Notes: a model not told the origin generated them from the letters alone. A stretch of DNA of 64,000 nt from Roseibium aggregatum IAM 12614 (GCF_000168975.1 NZ_AAUW01000011.1:1-64000), one strand, 5' to 3'; shown: positions 10,387-19,110, numbered from the stretch's first letter. A program made the numbers and translations.

Positions 10387-11151
10387 ATGACCACATCCCC
10401 CAAAATCGCGCTCATCACAGGCGGCAGCCGCGGCCTTGGCCGCAACACGGTGCTGCATCTTGCCAAGAGTGGCATCGACACAGTTCTGACTTACAGATCC
10501 AGCAAGGACGAGGCCGAACAGGTGGTTGCCGAAGTTGAAGCGCTGGGTGCCAGGGCTGTCGCCCTGCAGCTCGATACCGCCGACACGGCCGGATTCCCGG
10601 CATTTACGGCTGCGTTGAAAACGGTTCTTCAACAAACCTGGCAACGCGAGAATTTCGATTTTCTGGTCAACAACGCCGGCACCGGCATCCACAGGCCTTT
10701 CGCTGAGACCACGGAAGCCGACTTCGACCAGTTGATGAATGTTCATGTGAAGGGCGTCTTCTTTCTGACGCAGCACTTGCTGCCCCTGATTGCCGATGGC
10801 GGACGCATTCTCAACGTTTCCTCCGGCCTCGCCCGCTTCTCCCTGCCCGGATATTCCGCCTACGCAACGATGAAAGGCGCGGTGGAGGTGTTGACCCGCT
10901 ATCTCGCCAAGGAGCTGGGGCCCCGGCACGTCGCCGTCAACACGCTTGCGCCCGGTGCCATTGAGACGGATTTCGGTGGCGGTGCCGTGCGCGACAATCC
11001 GGAAGTCAACAAGGTCGTCGCCGCCATGACGGCCATGGGCCGTGCCGGTCTTCCGGACGATATCGGCGGGGCTATCACGGCCCTTTTGAGCGGCAATACC
11101 GGCTGGATGACCGGCCAGCGCATTGAAGTCTCGGGTGGTCAGAACCTGTGA
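10387..11151 (+). CDS. Short-chain dehydrogenase/reductase
   Basis: A classical 254-residue SDR. The cofactor motif TGGSRGLG is at residues 12-19, followed by NNAG, the catalytic serine (NVSSGLAR) and YSAYATMK with the catalytic Tyr/Lys. The arginine-containing region after the first strand (YRSSKDEA) suggests NADP(H) preference, which is an inference. ATG 10387 fits family length; the longer frame runs back into the regulator's promoter. It is probably the target of the divergent AraC regulator and converges with the GST gene over a strong hairpin. Confidence 0.93.
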   Translation: MTTSPKIALITGGSRGLGRNTVLHLAKSGIDTVLTYRSSKDEAEQVVAEVEALGARAVALQLDTADTAGFPAFTAALKTVLQQTWQRENFDFLVNNAGTGIHRPFAETTEADFDQLMNVHVKGVFFLTQHLLPLIADGGRILNVSSGLARFSLPGYSAYATMKGAVEVLTRYLAKELGPRHVAVNTLAPGAIETDFGGGAVRDNPEVNKVVAAMTAMGRAGLPDDIGGAITALLSGNTGWMTGQRIEVSGGQNL

Positions 11152-11172
11152 CCGCTTCAGATTGAGGAAAGC

Positions 11173-11198
11173 CGCGGCGGCCGGAACCGGCCGCCGCG
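11173..11198. terminator. Bidirectional terminator between SDR and GST genes
   Basis: A perfect 12-bp GC stem, CGCGGCGGCCGG / CCGGCCGCCGCG, with a 2-nt centre lies midway between two convergent genes. T tracts on either side are weak, so the efficiency is uncertain. Confidence 0.7.
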
Positions 11199-11205
11199 CA
11201 ATCGT

Positions 11206-11856
11206 TTATTCCGCAGCTTCCATCAAGCGCGTCGGCGCGGTTGCCGCCCAGGCCGGCATGGCTTCAAGCCGCTGATACCAGGCCGTCACGTTGGTATAAT
11301 CGTCCAGCGGCACCCGGGATTGCGGGCTAGACACCAACGCGGAAAAAGCCCCAACGGCAAAGTCCGTCACGGTAATGCTGCCGCCAAGCATGTAGGCTCG
11401 TTCCTCCAAATGGGAGTTCAGAACACCAGCGAAGCGGTGGAAGTTCTGGCTGGCTGTTTCAATCCTGGTCTCGTCCGGGTCTCCCAGGCCGAACAGCGGC
11501 TTGACCATCGTCTCCCAGGTGATTTCAGCGATCGCCCGGTTGTAATGCTGCGCTTCCCAGGACATCCAGCGCAGAATTTCAAAGCGCGATTTCGCGTCTG
11601 TCGGACAAAATCCTTCGGCCCCTGCCCTGTCACACAGATAGATCATTGTCGGATTGGCTTCCCAAAGGTTCATGTCACCCGCGACAAGCGTTGGAACCTT
11701 CCCATTGGGATTGCTGGTGCTCAGGTCGCTGCTCAGGTGTTCGCCCGCCAGCAGGTTCAACCGGCACACCTCGACCTCATCATAAAGTCCGAGATGGTGA
11801 AGCACAGCTTCGACACGGCGGCAATTGGGCGAAATATCTGCTGTATATAATTTCAT
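11206..11856 (-). CDS. Glutathione S-transferase family protein
   Basis: A 216-residue GST: thioredoxin-like N-terminal domain with SPNCRRVEAVLHHLG and the cis-proline segment NPNGKVPTL, then ANPTMIYLCD, followed by an all-helical C-terminal domain. It probably conjugates or reduces electrophiles with glutathione in the cytoplasm. Two ATGs lie two codons apart; ATG 11856 has GGAG 8 nt upstream, while 11862 has it too close, so I chose 11856. It is divergent from the ArsR-SRPBCC pair. Confidence 0.92.
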   Translation of the reverse strand: MKLYTADISPNCRRVEAVLHHLGLYDEVEVCRLNLLAGEHLSSDLSTSNPNGKVPTLVAGDMNLWEANPTMIYLCDRAGAEGFCPTDAKSRFEILRWMSWEAQHYNRAIAEITWETMVKPLFGLGDPDETRIETASQNFHRFAGVLNSHLEERAYMLGGSITVTDFAVGAFSALVSSPQSRVPLDDYTNVTAWYQRLEAMPAWAATAPTRLMEAAE

Positions 11857-11962
11857 GTCCATCACTCCACTTGCTGTCAGACCGGTTGTCACCGGCACAT
11901 TCGGTATGCAAACGCCCCGCGTTTGACCGGCATGAAATTGAGTGGGTTTCACGCGTCACGCA

Positions 11963-12020
11963 TTTACTCAACCAATTAGTTGACTATAATAGAGCTCGGG
12001 AAACAGTCAACCAAAAGGTT
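11963..12020 (+). promoter_or_regulatory. ArsR-pair promoter with palindromic operators
   Basis: TTTACT (11963-11968) and a perfect -10 TATAAT (11985-11990) are 16 bp apart. The spacer holds the near-palindrome CAACCAATTAGTTG (11969-11982). A second inverted repeat, AACC-AAAA-GGTT (12009-12020), covers the ribosome binding site of the ArsR gene. ArsR-type repressors bind such sites, so autoregulation is likely. Confidence 0.55.
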
Positions 12021-12026
12021 TACTTT

Positions 12027-12362
12027 ATGATTGCAACCGACATGCCACAGCTCGACGCCACCTTTGCAGCGCTCAGCGACGGAACCCGCCGCGCCATCGT
12101 TGCCCGGCTTGCCGACGGCGAGACATCCCTTTCGGAACTTGCCGAACCGTTCGACATGTCGTTGACGGCGGTGTCCAAACACCTGCGGGTTCTCTCGAAT
12201 GCCGGGCTGGTCGACATCGAAAAACGCGGCCGTACACGTCATTGCCGCCTGCGCGGCGCCCCCATCAAGGAAGCCGTCGACTGGCTCAGCAAATACGAAG
12301 CCTTCTGGATCGACCGTTTCGACGCCCTAGCCCGGCACCTTGCCAAGGAGAGTGAAAAATGA
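12027..12362 (+). CDS. ArsR family transcriptional regulator
   Basis: A 111-residue winged helix-turn-helix repressor. The recognition region reads TSLSELAEPF followed by MSLTAVSKHLRVL, with a wing at IEKRGRTRHCRL. No clustered cysteines of the metal-sensing ArsR/SmtB type are seen, placing it with the subgroup paired with SRPBCC proteins. ATG 12027 follows AAAAGG by about 8 nt; a second in-frame ATG at 12042 is possible. The stop overlaps the start of the SRPBCC gene by 4 bp (ATGA), so both proteins are translationally coupled. Confidence 0.93.
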   Translation: MIATDMPQLDATFAALSDGTRRAIVARLADGETSLSELAEPFDMSLTAVSKHLRVLSNAGLVDIEKRGRTRHCRLRGAPIKEAVDWLSKYEAFWIDRFDALARHLAKESEK

Positions 12363-12859
12363 CGGCTGATCAGCAAGCTGCCACCTATCTGCAATCCTCG
12401 CCGGGTCAGGAACCAGTGCTTGTGGAGGGTCTTTTCCGGGCCAATCCGGACCGCGTGTTCCGGGCTTTCACCGAGCCCGATGAGGTTCGTTGCTGGTTCG
12501 TGCCGAAGTCCGGCGGATTGGTGTCAGCCGAAATCGACCTACAGGTTGGCGGGCGCTGGTGTTTCGTCATCGAGAAGACCCAGGAAAAACAGATCCACTT
12601 CGAAGGTGAATATCTGGCCATCGATGCGCCACACCGCCTTGAGTTTTCCTGGCGCCACGTTCTGGAATTTGCGGACGGTACACGGGAAGCGACCGATACG
12701 TCCAGGGTTTCCGTGACCTTTACCCAGGTGGGCAAGGCGACCGAGGTCAAGCTGCGTCACGAGGCGATCAAGACCGAGGATGCCCGCCGCGGCGTCGGTG
12801 GCGGTTGGAACGGCTGCTTCGGCCAGCTGGCTGAACTGGTCAGTCGCGAGGGCGCTTGA
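12359..12859 (+). CDS. SRPBCC (AHSA1-like) domain protein
   Basis: A 166-residue protein of the START/AHSA1 superfamily, recognised by FRANPDRVFRAFTEPDEVR, the WFVPKSGG segment and the final GGGWNGCFGQLAEL helix. These proteins form a hydrophobic cavity and bind unknown small ligands. Pairing with an ArsR repressor in a two-gene unit is very common in bacteria, which suggests a shared ligand or response; the actual trigger is not known. Overlaps the upstream stop by 4 bp. Confidence 0.88.
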   Translation: MTADQQAATYLQSSPGQEPVLVEGLFRANPDRVFRAFTEPDEVRCWFVPKSGGLVSAEIDLQVGGRWCFVIEKTQEKQIHFEGEYLAIDAPHRLEFSWRHVLEFADGTREATDTSRVSVTFTQVGKATEVKLRHEAIKTEDARRGVGGGWNGCFGQLAELVSREGA

Positions 12860-13217
12860 AGGAAAGAGATGGCCTCTGACAGCCCGACCGTGGCGGCGGC
12901 CGGGCAGCCTGCTGTGCAAAAGGCCGGAGACAACTCCGGCCGCAAGCCTGTGCATTTCTATCAGATGACAGGTTTTTGGATGACAGTATTCACGAGCAAC
13001 AACTGATCGAACCGACATTCGTTCGACCTCACCTTAGACATTGAATAATATAACACAATTTCAAAATACGATTATTTTACTCGATGAACTTAACGAGATA
13101 TTTTCCCAATCAATTTGCATTTGATTAAAGTCTCATCATGTATCAAAGTTCCTATAGGAGAAAAAATAAAAATTACTGTCAAAAATAACAGTAATACATA
13201 AGAAAACGGGAAACGCC
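12860..13217. other. Intergenic region with an AT-rich block
   Basis: No gene is supported here. The first 160 bp have normal composition; roughly 13025-13215 is strikingly AT-rich for this genome (long A/T runs such as AATAATATAACACAATTTC). The block lies directly upstream of the signalling operon at 13218 and presumably contains its promoter, though no clear -35/-10 pair can be assigned. Confidence 0.5.
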
Positions 13218-13721
13218 ATGAGGACTTTACTAAGCTTCCTAGCAGGGGCACTCCTGCTGTGCGCGGCCGCACAGGCAGCTGATCTTCCTGCTCCATCCGG
13301 CGATGTCGTCCTCGTTGTTACCGGAAATATCGACAACACCAACAACGGTGACAGCGCCGAATTTGACATGGAGATGCTGGAAAGCCTCGATGGCCTCTCC
13401 AAGACGCTCGAAACGCCATGGACCGACGAGACCACCGCCTTTTCCGGCCCGAAACTGCGTGCGGTTCTTGAGAAAGTCGGCGCGCGTGGCTCCAAACTGA
13501 TCGTCAAGGCACTCAACGACTACAGCGCCGAAGTCCCGATGGAAGACGCCGAGATTTACGACACCATGCTGGCAACGAAAATGAACGGCGAGCATATGTC
13601 CGTTCGCAACAAGGGCCCCGTCTTCCTGATCTATCCCTTCGACACCAACCCGGAACTCTTCAACGAGAAATACTTTTCCCGGTCGGTCTGGCAGATCCGT
13701 GAGGTTGAAGTTGTCGAGTGA
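13218..13721 (+). CDS. Periplasmic molybdopterin oxidoreductase-domain-like protein
   Basis: A 167-residue exported protein: signal peptide of ~20 residues ending AQAADLP. The mature part (GPKLRAVLEKVGARG, LNDYSAEVPMED, KGPVFLIYPFD) resembles the C-terminal portion of the sulfite-oxidase-type molybdopterin-binding fold, but the cysteine that ligates molybdenum and much of the fold are missing, so enzymatic activity is doubtful. Its stop overlaps the GTG start of a hybrid histidine kinase by 4 bp. I infer a periplasmic sensory partner for that kinase. The family call is moderate; operon membership is certain from the overlap. Confidence 0.75.
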   Translation: MRTLLSFLAGALLLCAAAQAADLPAPSGDVVLVVTGNIDNTNNGDSAEFDMEMLESLDGLSKTLETPWTDETTAFSGPKLRAVLEKVGARGSKLIVKALNDYSAEVPMEDAEIYDTMLATKMNGEHMSVRNKGPVFLIYPFDTNPELFNEKYFSRSVWQIREVEVVE

Positions 13722-16042
13722 AGAACCAGCTCGAAATAGGCGGTAAGGCCGTTGAACAGGCAGCCCGGGCGACGAAGTTCGTACTCGCGGTCCAGATTTT
13801 TCTTGTCTGTACGGTTCTTGCCATCTTTTCCATGCTGGTGAAACGGGAAGGCGAATTGCACGATGCCATCCGCGAAGATGCGATCTGGGCGGTCTATCAG
13901 CTTGATCGCGAGACGCGGGCGGTCTTCGAAATGGTGCAGCGTATCTCGCATCGTATCGCCGATGCAGGCGTGGAAGCGGCAGAAGTAGCCGTCGCACCGC
14001 GTGATCTGGTGACACGATACGACATCCTCTACTCACGCCTCACGGTTCTTGCCAACTCCAAATACAACGTCTTCTTCGAGCAGAGCCCGAACTTCAGATC
14101 GAGGCTCGCGGGCATCGAGGACAAGATCCTGGCCATTGAGCCAGTTTTCAACGATATCGCCGCACAAAAGAACTATGCCGGCGTCGAATTTTCGCCAGTC
14201 GCGGCAACGCTGGAGGAAATTCGCATCGCCACCAACGAATTTCTGGTCCGCACGAACGCAACGATTTCCGAAGCACGCGCCGACGCGCGCAACGATGTCT
14301 TTCAAGGGCAGATGCTGGCCTTTCTCTTCATGTTCGCAATCGTCGTCGCGGCACTTTTCCTGGCGTTCCACATGCTGCTTCAGGTCCGGATCGTGAAGCA
14401 GACCCGTGAAGGCATGACCAGGGCCGCAGCGGAATTCGAAAAAGCCTATGAAGCAGCCGAAGCGGGCAACAAGGCCAAGTCAGCCTTTCTGGCAACCATC
14501 GGACACGAAATTCGAACGCCCCTGAACGGCATTCTGGGCATGGCCGAACTCCTGGCGCAAAAGCCTCTTCCGGCGGAAGAAAGCGGTTACGTGCGCACCA
14601 TTACGAGGTCCGGCAGGGCCTTGCTGGAAATGATCAATGAAATCCTCGATTACGCGAAGATTGAATATGGATCGCAACAATCGGAGGAGATCATCTTCAG
14701 GCTCGATGATCTGGTGCGCGATACGGCAGCCGTCGTTGAAGGGCAGGTCCTTGAGCAGAACAACGACCTGAAGCTGCACATCGACCCTGCCCTTGACGGC
14801 GCCTTCATCAAGAGTGATCCCACCCGACTGAAGCGTATCCTGCTCAATCTGCTGTCGAACGCCGTCAAGTTCACCGAGAACGGTTCGGTCTGGCTTGAGG
14901 TGACAGCCGGCAATGTCACTGACGAAACGCTCGAGCTGAATGTCAGCGTCAGGGACTCCGGTATCGGCATCGCTTCAGACGCACAAAAACAACTCTTCAC
15001 GGCTTTCCACCAGGTCGATTCCTCGATCAGCCGGCGCTTTGGTGGCACAGGCCTCGGCCTTGCCATCTGCAAGCAGATCGTTGAGGCGATGCAGGGTACG
15101 ATTGGCGTTTCCAGCACGCCTGGTGAAGGCGCGACCTTCAGCTTCACCGTACCGGTTCAACGGGCAAAAGCGCCTGCCTGCATACCCGGCGCACCAGAGG
15201 AGGACGCGGCGCTGTCCGGCCCGATACCGCGCCTGCGGGTCCTGCTCGTGGAAGACAATGCCATCAATCAGCGGGTCGCGGCAAAATTGCTGGAAAAGCT
15301 GGGCCAGGACGTCACAATCGCCTGCGATGGCAGGCAGGCGATCAAACAGGTGCGCAACGCGGCCTTCGACCTCGTGTTGATGGACGTTCAGATGCCGGAT
15401 CTCGACGGCATCGCGGCAACGCGCCTCATTCGCAAGCTCGGCGCGCCCTTCGAGAGGCTGGCAATTGTCGCAATGACGGCCAATGCGTCGGACCAGGACC
15501 GACAGGACTGTCTGGACGCAGGCATGAACGGCTTCGAGTCCAAGCCAGTCACCTTCCAGCGGTTCGCTGCCATTTTGCGCGCACACGGACCTTCCCATCT
15601 TTCAGCAGATGACGTCACCGGGCCGGCCATCACGGCATCAGGAGCTTCGGCTGCTTGTGACCCGGAAACCTCGGCAGAACCCGATGCCTTTTTGCCGCGC
15701 GCCAACGTGGTTCACCTTGCAGGAGACGAAACCGGCGAAGCCAGGCGTGCAGAACTGCTGGAAGAACTGGGCGAAGAGGTCTTCCAATCCCTTCTGAACG
15801 AGTTTTTCGAGCATGCGGACACACTCGTCCCGCAGATCACCATGGCAGCGGCAGAAGGTGATGCAGAGACATACGACCGGCTGCTGCACGCGCTGAAAGG
15901 CGCGTCGGACAACCTCGGCTTTACGGCCCTCACACGAACGGCCGAGGCGCTTCGAACCAGCATCGATACTTCCAATCAGGAGACACGTCTGACCGTGGAA
16001 CTGGAAAAAGCAAAGAACCGATACCGGAAGATAGCGATATGA
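13718..16042 (+). CDS. Hybrid sensor histidine kinase with REC and Hpt domains
   Basis: A 774-residue membrane kinase. A transmembrane helix (about 20-42), a ~155-residue periplasmic region of no recognised family, a second helix (about 200-222), then HisKA with phospho-acceptor H263 (GHEIRTPLNG), HATPase_c (NLLSNAVKF, DSGIGI, GGTGLGL), a receiver with D556 (LVLMDVQMPDLDG) and a C-terminal Hpt domain with H724 (HALKGASDNLG). It thus holds a complete H-D-H relay and can phosphorylate a separate receiver. The GTG start (13718) overlaps the upstream stop as GTGA, and its own stop overlaps the HD-GYP gene, so the obvious output partner is encoded next door. Confidence 0.95.
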   Translation: MKNQLEIGGKAVEQAARATKFVLAVQIFLVCTVLAIFSMLVKREGELHDAIREDAIWAVYQLDRETRAVFEMVQRISHRIADAGVEAAEVAVAPRDLVTRYDILYSRLTVLANSKYNVFFEQSPNFRSRLAGIEDKILAIEPVFNDIAAQKNYAGVEFSPVAATLEEIRIATNEFLVRTNATISEARADARNDVFQGQMLAFLFMFAIVVAALFLAFHMLLQVRIVKQTREGMTRAAAEFEKAYEAAEAGNKAKSAFLATIGHEIRTPLNGILGMAELLAQKPLPAEESGYVRTITRSGRALLEMINEILDYAKIEYGSQQSEEIIFRLDDLVRDTAAVVEGQVLEQNNDLKLHIDPALDGAFIKSDPTRLKRILLNLLSNAVKFTENGSVWLEVTAGNVTDETLELNVSVRDSGIGIASDAQKQLFTAFHQVDSSISRRFGGTGLGLAICKQIVEAMQGTIGVSSTPGEGATFSFTVPVQRAKAPACIPGAPEEDAALSGPIPRLRVLLVEDNAINQRVAAKLLEKLGQDVTIACDGRQAIKQVRNAAFDLVLMDVQMPDLDGIAATRLIRKLGAPFERLAIVAMTANASDQDRQDCLDAGMNGFESKPVTFQRFAAILRAHGPSHLSADDVTGPAITASGASAACDPETSAEPDAFLPRANVVHLAGDETGEARRAELLEELGEEVFQSLLNEFFEHADTLVPQITMAAAEGDAETYDRLLHALKGASDNLGFTALTRTAEALRTSIDTSNQETRLTVELEKAKNRYRKIAI

Positions 16043-17127
16043 CCGATACACCGCTTGCCGACACCGATTTCCGCATTTTGTTGGTCGAAGACGATCCGAC
16101 CAACCGCATGATCATGGAGCGGCTCGTGGAACGTATCCACGGCTGCCACGCCATCAGCTTCAACAACCCTCTCGACCTGATTGCCGCGCTCGACACGATC
16201 GAGTTCGACGTCGGGATTGTCGATTATCTGTTGCCGCACCTCAACGGCATAGAACTCATCAAGGAAGTCCATCAGCACCCCGCGCATACCGACAAACCCA
16301 TGGTGATCGTGACGGCCGACAAGGACCGGGATATCCGGATCGAGGCGCTGACGTCCGGTGCCGTCGATTTTCTGAACAAGCCGCTGGAGATCGTCGAGTT
16401 CAAGGCCCGCGTGCGGAACCTCACCAAACTGGCCGAGGCGCAGCGCAAGCTGTCCATGCGGGCGGAATGGCTGAAGGAGGAAGTCGACAGGGCAACGACG
16501 GAACTCCGCAAACGGGGCGAGGAAATCGTTCACCGGCTGATCCTTGCATCCGAGTACAAGGACCTCGACACGGCCATGCATACCCTGCGCATGGCGAACT
16601 TCTGCGAACTCATCGCGGAAGAACTCGGCATGAGCATGGATTTCCGACACGACCTCAAGATGGCAGCACCTATGCACGACATCGGAAAGGTCGGCATCCC
16701 GGACCGGATCATGCGCAAACGCGGCCCCCTTACCCCGGAGGAACGCGAGGAGATCAACCGGCACACGGAGATCGGTGCCGGTATTCTCCAGGGCTCAAGC
16801 TGCCGGTTGCTGCAGGTGGCGACCCAGATTGCCGCGACACACCACGAGCGCTGGGACGGCAGCGGCTATCCCCACGGCCTGCGCGGTGACGAGATTCCGC
16901 TGGTTGGCAGGATTGCGGCCGTTGCCGACGTTTTCGACGCCCTGACAACGGAACGCCCCTACAAGTCCGCCTGGACCAACGAACAGGCTTTCCGTTTTCT
17001 GGAAGACAAGGCCGGCAGCGATTTCGATCCGGAGTGCGTTGCCGCCTTCCTGGGCAAAAGGAAGGAAGTGGAGAAGATCCAGGCCAAGTTTGCCGACGCC
17101 CCGATGCCGGTTGCCAGAAACGGCTGA
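16039..17127 (+). CDS. Response regulator with HD-GYP phosphodiesterase output
   Basis: A 362-residue two-domain regulator. The receiver (1-125) has the acidic pair VEDD and phospho-acceptor D62 (VDYLLPHLNG). A coiled helix of ~40 residues joins it to an HD-GYP domain with HD at residues 213-214 (MHDIGKVGIP), HHERWDGSGYP at 268-278 and the later DVFDAL metal site. All catalytic residues of c-di-GMP phosphodiesterases of this class are present, so phosphorylation by the upstream kinase should alter c-di-GMP breakdown. Start overlaps the kinase stop (ATGA, 16039-16042). It is the last gene of the operon. Confidence 0.94.
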   Translation: MTDTPLADTDFRILLVEDDPTNRMIMERLVERIHGCHAISFNNPLDLIAALDTIEFDVGIVDYLLPHLNGIELIKEVHQHPAHTDKPMVIVTADKDRDIRIEALTSGAVDFLNKPLEIVEFKARVRNLTKLAEAQRKLSMRAEWLKEEVDRATTELRKRGEEIVHRLILASEYKDLDTAMHTLRMANFCELIAEELGMSMDFRHDLKMAAPMHDIGKVGIPDRIMRKRGPLTPEEREEINRHTEIGAGILQGSSCRLLQVATQIAATHHERWDGSGYPHGLRGDEIPLVGRIAAVADVFDALTTERPYKSAWTNEQAFRFLEDKAGSDFDPECVAAFLGKRKEVEKIQAKFADAPMPVARNG

Positions 17128-17308
17128 AGCCTGGCATCCAGCGTAAAAATCCGAAGTGCAGGCTTTGCCAAATGTGCAAGCTTGGGAAAAGCTGGTTGCA
17201 TCATGGTTCATCCTGACTTATGAACAATTCCAATTAAACGTCAGGTCACGCTTTTGCGCCACGCTTGGCGGACCAGTTGAAAAGACGACCAAAGGCCAAG
17301 ACAGACCC

Positions 17309-17410
17309 ATGATCGCGGTTCGCGACATTTCTGGATCTTCTCGCAACGCGCTGGCGCAGCGCGGCGGCCTCATTCTACTTGGCGATCTCCTCCTTCTTAG
17401 ATGCCCCTGA
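17309..17410 (+). CDS. Leucine-rich leader peptide upstream of leuA (leuL)
   Basis: A 33-codon frame beginning MIAVRDISGSS and ending with leucines: CTC ATT CTA CTT GGC GAT CTC CTC CTT CTT, i.e. seven Leu codons within the last 14 sense codons, four of them consecutive (17387-17398). It stops 143 bp before leuA. Such peptides allow ribosome stalling on scarce Leu-tRNA to control transcription of leucine genes. The ribosome binding site is weak. It is too short for standard gene callers, but the Leu run in front of leuA is hard to explain otherwise. Confidence 0.75.
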   Translation: MIAVRDISGSSRNALAQRGGLILLGDLLLLRCP

Positions 17411-17464
17411 GCGTCGGCTGCTTCGCTTGTCTTTAGGCGGAACGGGCACTTAGGGGAGAGTTTT
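17404..17464 (+). promoter_or_regulatory. leuA: Putative leuA attenuator hairpin
   Basis: CCCCTGAG (17404-17411), which begins within the last leader codons, can pair with CTTAGGGG (17449-17456), allowing one G-U pair, and is followed by AGAGTTTTC. A ribosome stalled at the Leu codons would cover sequence next to the left arm and alter this fold. The termination strength is unproven because the T tract is short. Confidence 0.5.
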
Positions 17465-17553
17465 CAAAAAACCGCATCACGACCATCGGATCGCGCTACG
17501 CCTATCCTTACCCGAGCGACCTAAGGCCCGATCCAAGCCAGGGACGAAACGAC

Positions 17554-19110
17554 ATGACTGCCACTTCCGAGAAGGACCAGGTTCGGATCTTCGACACCAC
17601 ATTGCGCGACGGCGAACAATCGCCCGGCGCCTCCATGACGCTGGAAGAAAAGCTGCAGATCGCGGAAATTCTCGACGACATGGGTGTCGACATCATTGAA
17701 GCAGGCTTTCCGATTGCCTCCAACGGCGACTTTGAAGCCGTCAGCGAAATCGCAAAACGGTCCAAGAACTCCGTCATCGCCGGTCTCGCCCGCGCCATCC
17801 ATGCCGATATCGACCGCTGCGGCGAAGCCGTGAAACACGCCGGCAAGGGCCGCATCCATACCTTCGTCTCCACCTCTCCGATCCATCTGAAGTTCCAGAT
17901 GAACAAGACCGAAGAGCAGGTGCTGGAAATCATCACCGACACGGTCACCCGCTCGCGCAACCTGATCGACGATGTCGAATGGTCCGCGATGGACGCAACG
18001 CGCACGCCGATCGACTATCTGTGCCGTTGCGTGGAAGCCGCCATCAGATGCGGGGCAACAACGATCAACCTGCCGGACACGGTCGGCTACGCCACCCCGG
18101 ACGAATACAAGTCCATGTTCGAGCAGATCCGCGAGCGCGTGCCCAATTCCGACCAGGCGATCTTCTCGGTTCACTGCCACGATGACCTGGGACTGGCGGT
18201 TGCTAACTCGCTTGCCGGTGTTGCCGGCGGGGCGCGTCAGATCGAATGCACCATCAATGGTCTGGGCGAACGCGCAGGCAACGCCGCCCTGGAAGAGATC
18301 GTCATGGCGATCCGCACCCGCGCCGACGTTTTGCCCTACATGACCCAGATCGACCCGAAGTTCATGGTCCGCGCATCCAAGATGGTGGCCGGTGCTTCCG
18401 GTTTCGCAGTCCAGTACAACAAGGCCATCGTCGGCAAGAACGCCTTCGCGCATGAAAGCGGCATCCACCAGGATGGCATGCTGAAGAACGCCGAGACGTA
18501 TGAAATCATGCGTCCGGAAGACGTCGGGGTGAAAGCGACGTCGCTGGTCATGGGCAAGCATTCCGGCCGCCACGCCTTCCGCGACAAGCTGAAGGAGCTG
18601 GGCTTCGAACTGGGCGACAACGCCCTGCAGGACGCCTTCCGCCGCTTCAAGGACCTCGCCGACCGCAAGAAACACGTTTACGACGAGGACATCGAAGCCC
18701 TGGTCGAGGACGAGATCAGCGTCCTGGGCGAAAGCACCAAGGTGATCGCGCTGACCGTCATCGCTGGAACGGGCGGCCCGCAGAAAGCGATCCTGACCAT
18801 GGACGTCAACGGTCAGCACGTCACCAAGGAAGCCACCGGCGACGGCCCGGTCGACGCCACGTTCAACGCCATCAAGGCAATCGTGCCGCATGAAGCGAAG
18901 TTGTCGCTGTATCAGGTGCATGCGGTGACCGAAGGCACAGACGCACAGGCCGAAGTGTCCGTTCGTCTGGAAGCCGGCGGCCGCATTGCCACCGGCAAGG
19001 GCGCCGACACCGACACGCTCGTTGCGTCTGCCCGCGCCTATGTGTCTGCGATGAACAAGCTGGCCGTGCGCCAACAGACCGGCAATCCGGGCGCGCTCGC
19101 CGCCGTCTAA
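17554..19110 (+). CDS. leuA: 2-isopropylmalate synthase
   Basis: Condenses acetyl-CoA with 2-oxoisovalerate, the committed step of leucine synthesis. Residues 11-25 give the DRE-TIM signature FDTTLRDGEQSPG; the metal-binding HCHDDLGLA and the GLGERAGNAALEE segment follow; the C-terminal ~130 residues are the LeuA regulatory domain that binds leucine (TVIAGTGGPQKA, then GDGPVDATFNAIKAI). At 518 residues it is the standard full-length class I form, so feedback inhibition is expected. ATG 17554 has AGGGACG upstream. A leucine-rich leader peptide and hairpin precede it; a clean terminator follows. Confidence 0.97.
   Translation: MTATSEKDQVRIFDTTLRDGEQSPGASMTLEEKLQIAEILDDMGVDIIEAGFPIASNGDFEAVSEIAKRSKNSVIAGLARAIHADIDRCGEAVKHAGKGRIHTFVSTSPIHLKFQMNKTEEQVLEIITDTVTRSRNLIDDVEWSAMDATRTPIDYLCRCVEAAIRCGATTINLPDTVGYATPDEYKSMFEQIRERVPNSDQAIFSVHCHDDLGLAVANSLAGVAGGARQIECTINGLGERAGNAALEEIVMAIRTRADVLPYMTQIDPKFMVRASKMVAGASGFAVQYNKAIVGKNAFAHESGIHQDGMLKNAETYEIMRPEDVGVKATSLVMGKHSGRHAFRDKLKELGFELGDNALQDAFRRFKDLADRKKHVYDEDIEALVEDEISVLGESTKVIALTVIAGTGGPQKAILTMDVNGQHVTKEATGDGPVDATFNAIKAIVPHEAKLSLYQVHAVTEGTDAQAEVSVRLEAGGRIATGKGADTDTLVASARAYVSAMNKLAVRQQTGNPGALAAV

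Noticed and set aside
13218..13721. A functional sulfite oxidase-type enzyme
   Set aside because: The molybdenum-ligating cysteine and large parts of the domain are missing; a sensory or binding role is more likely.
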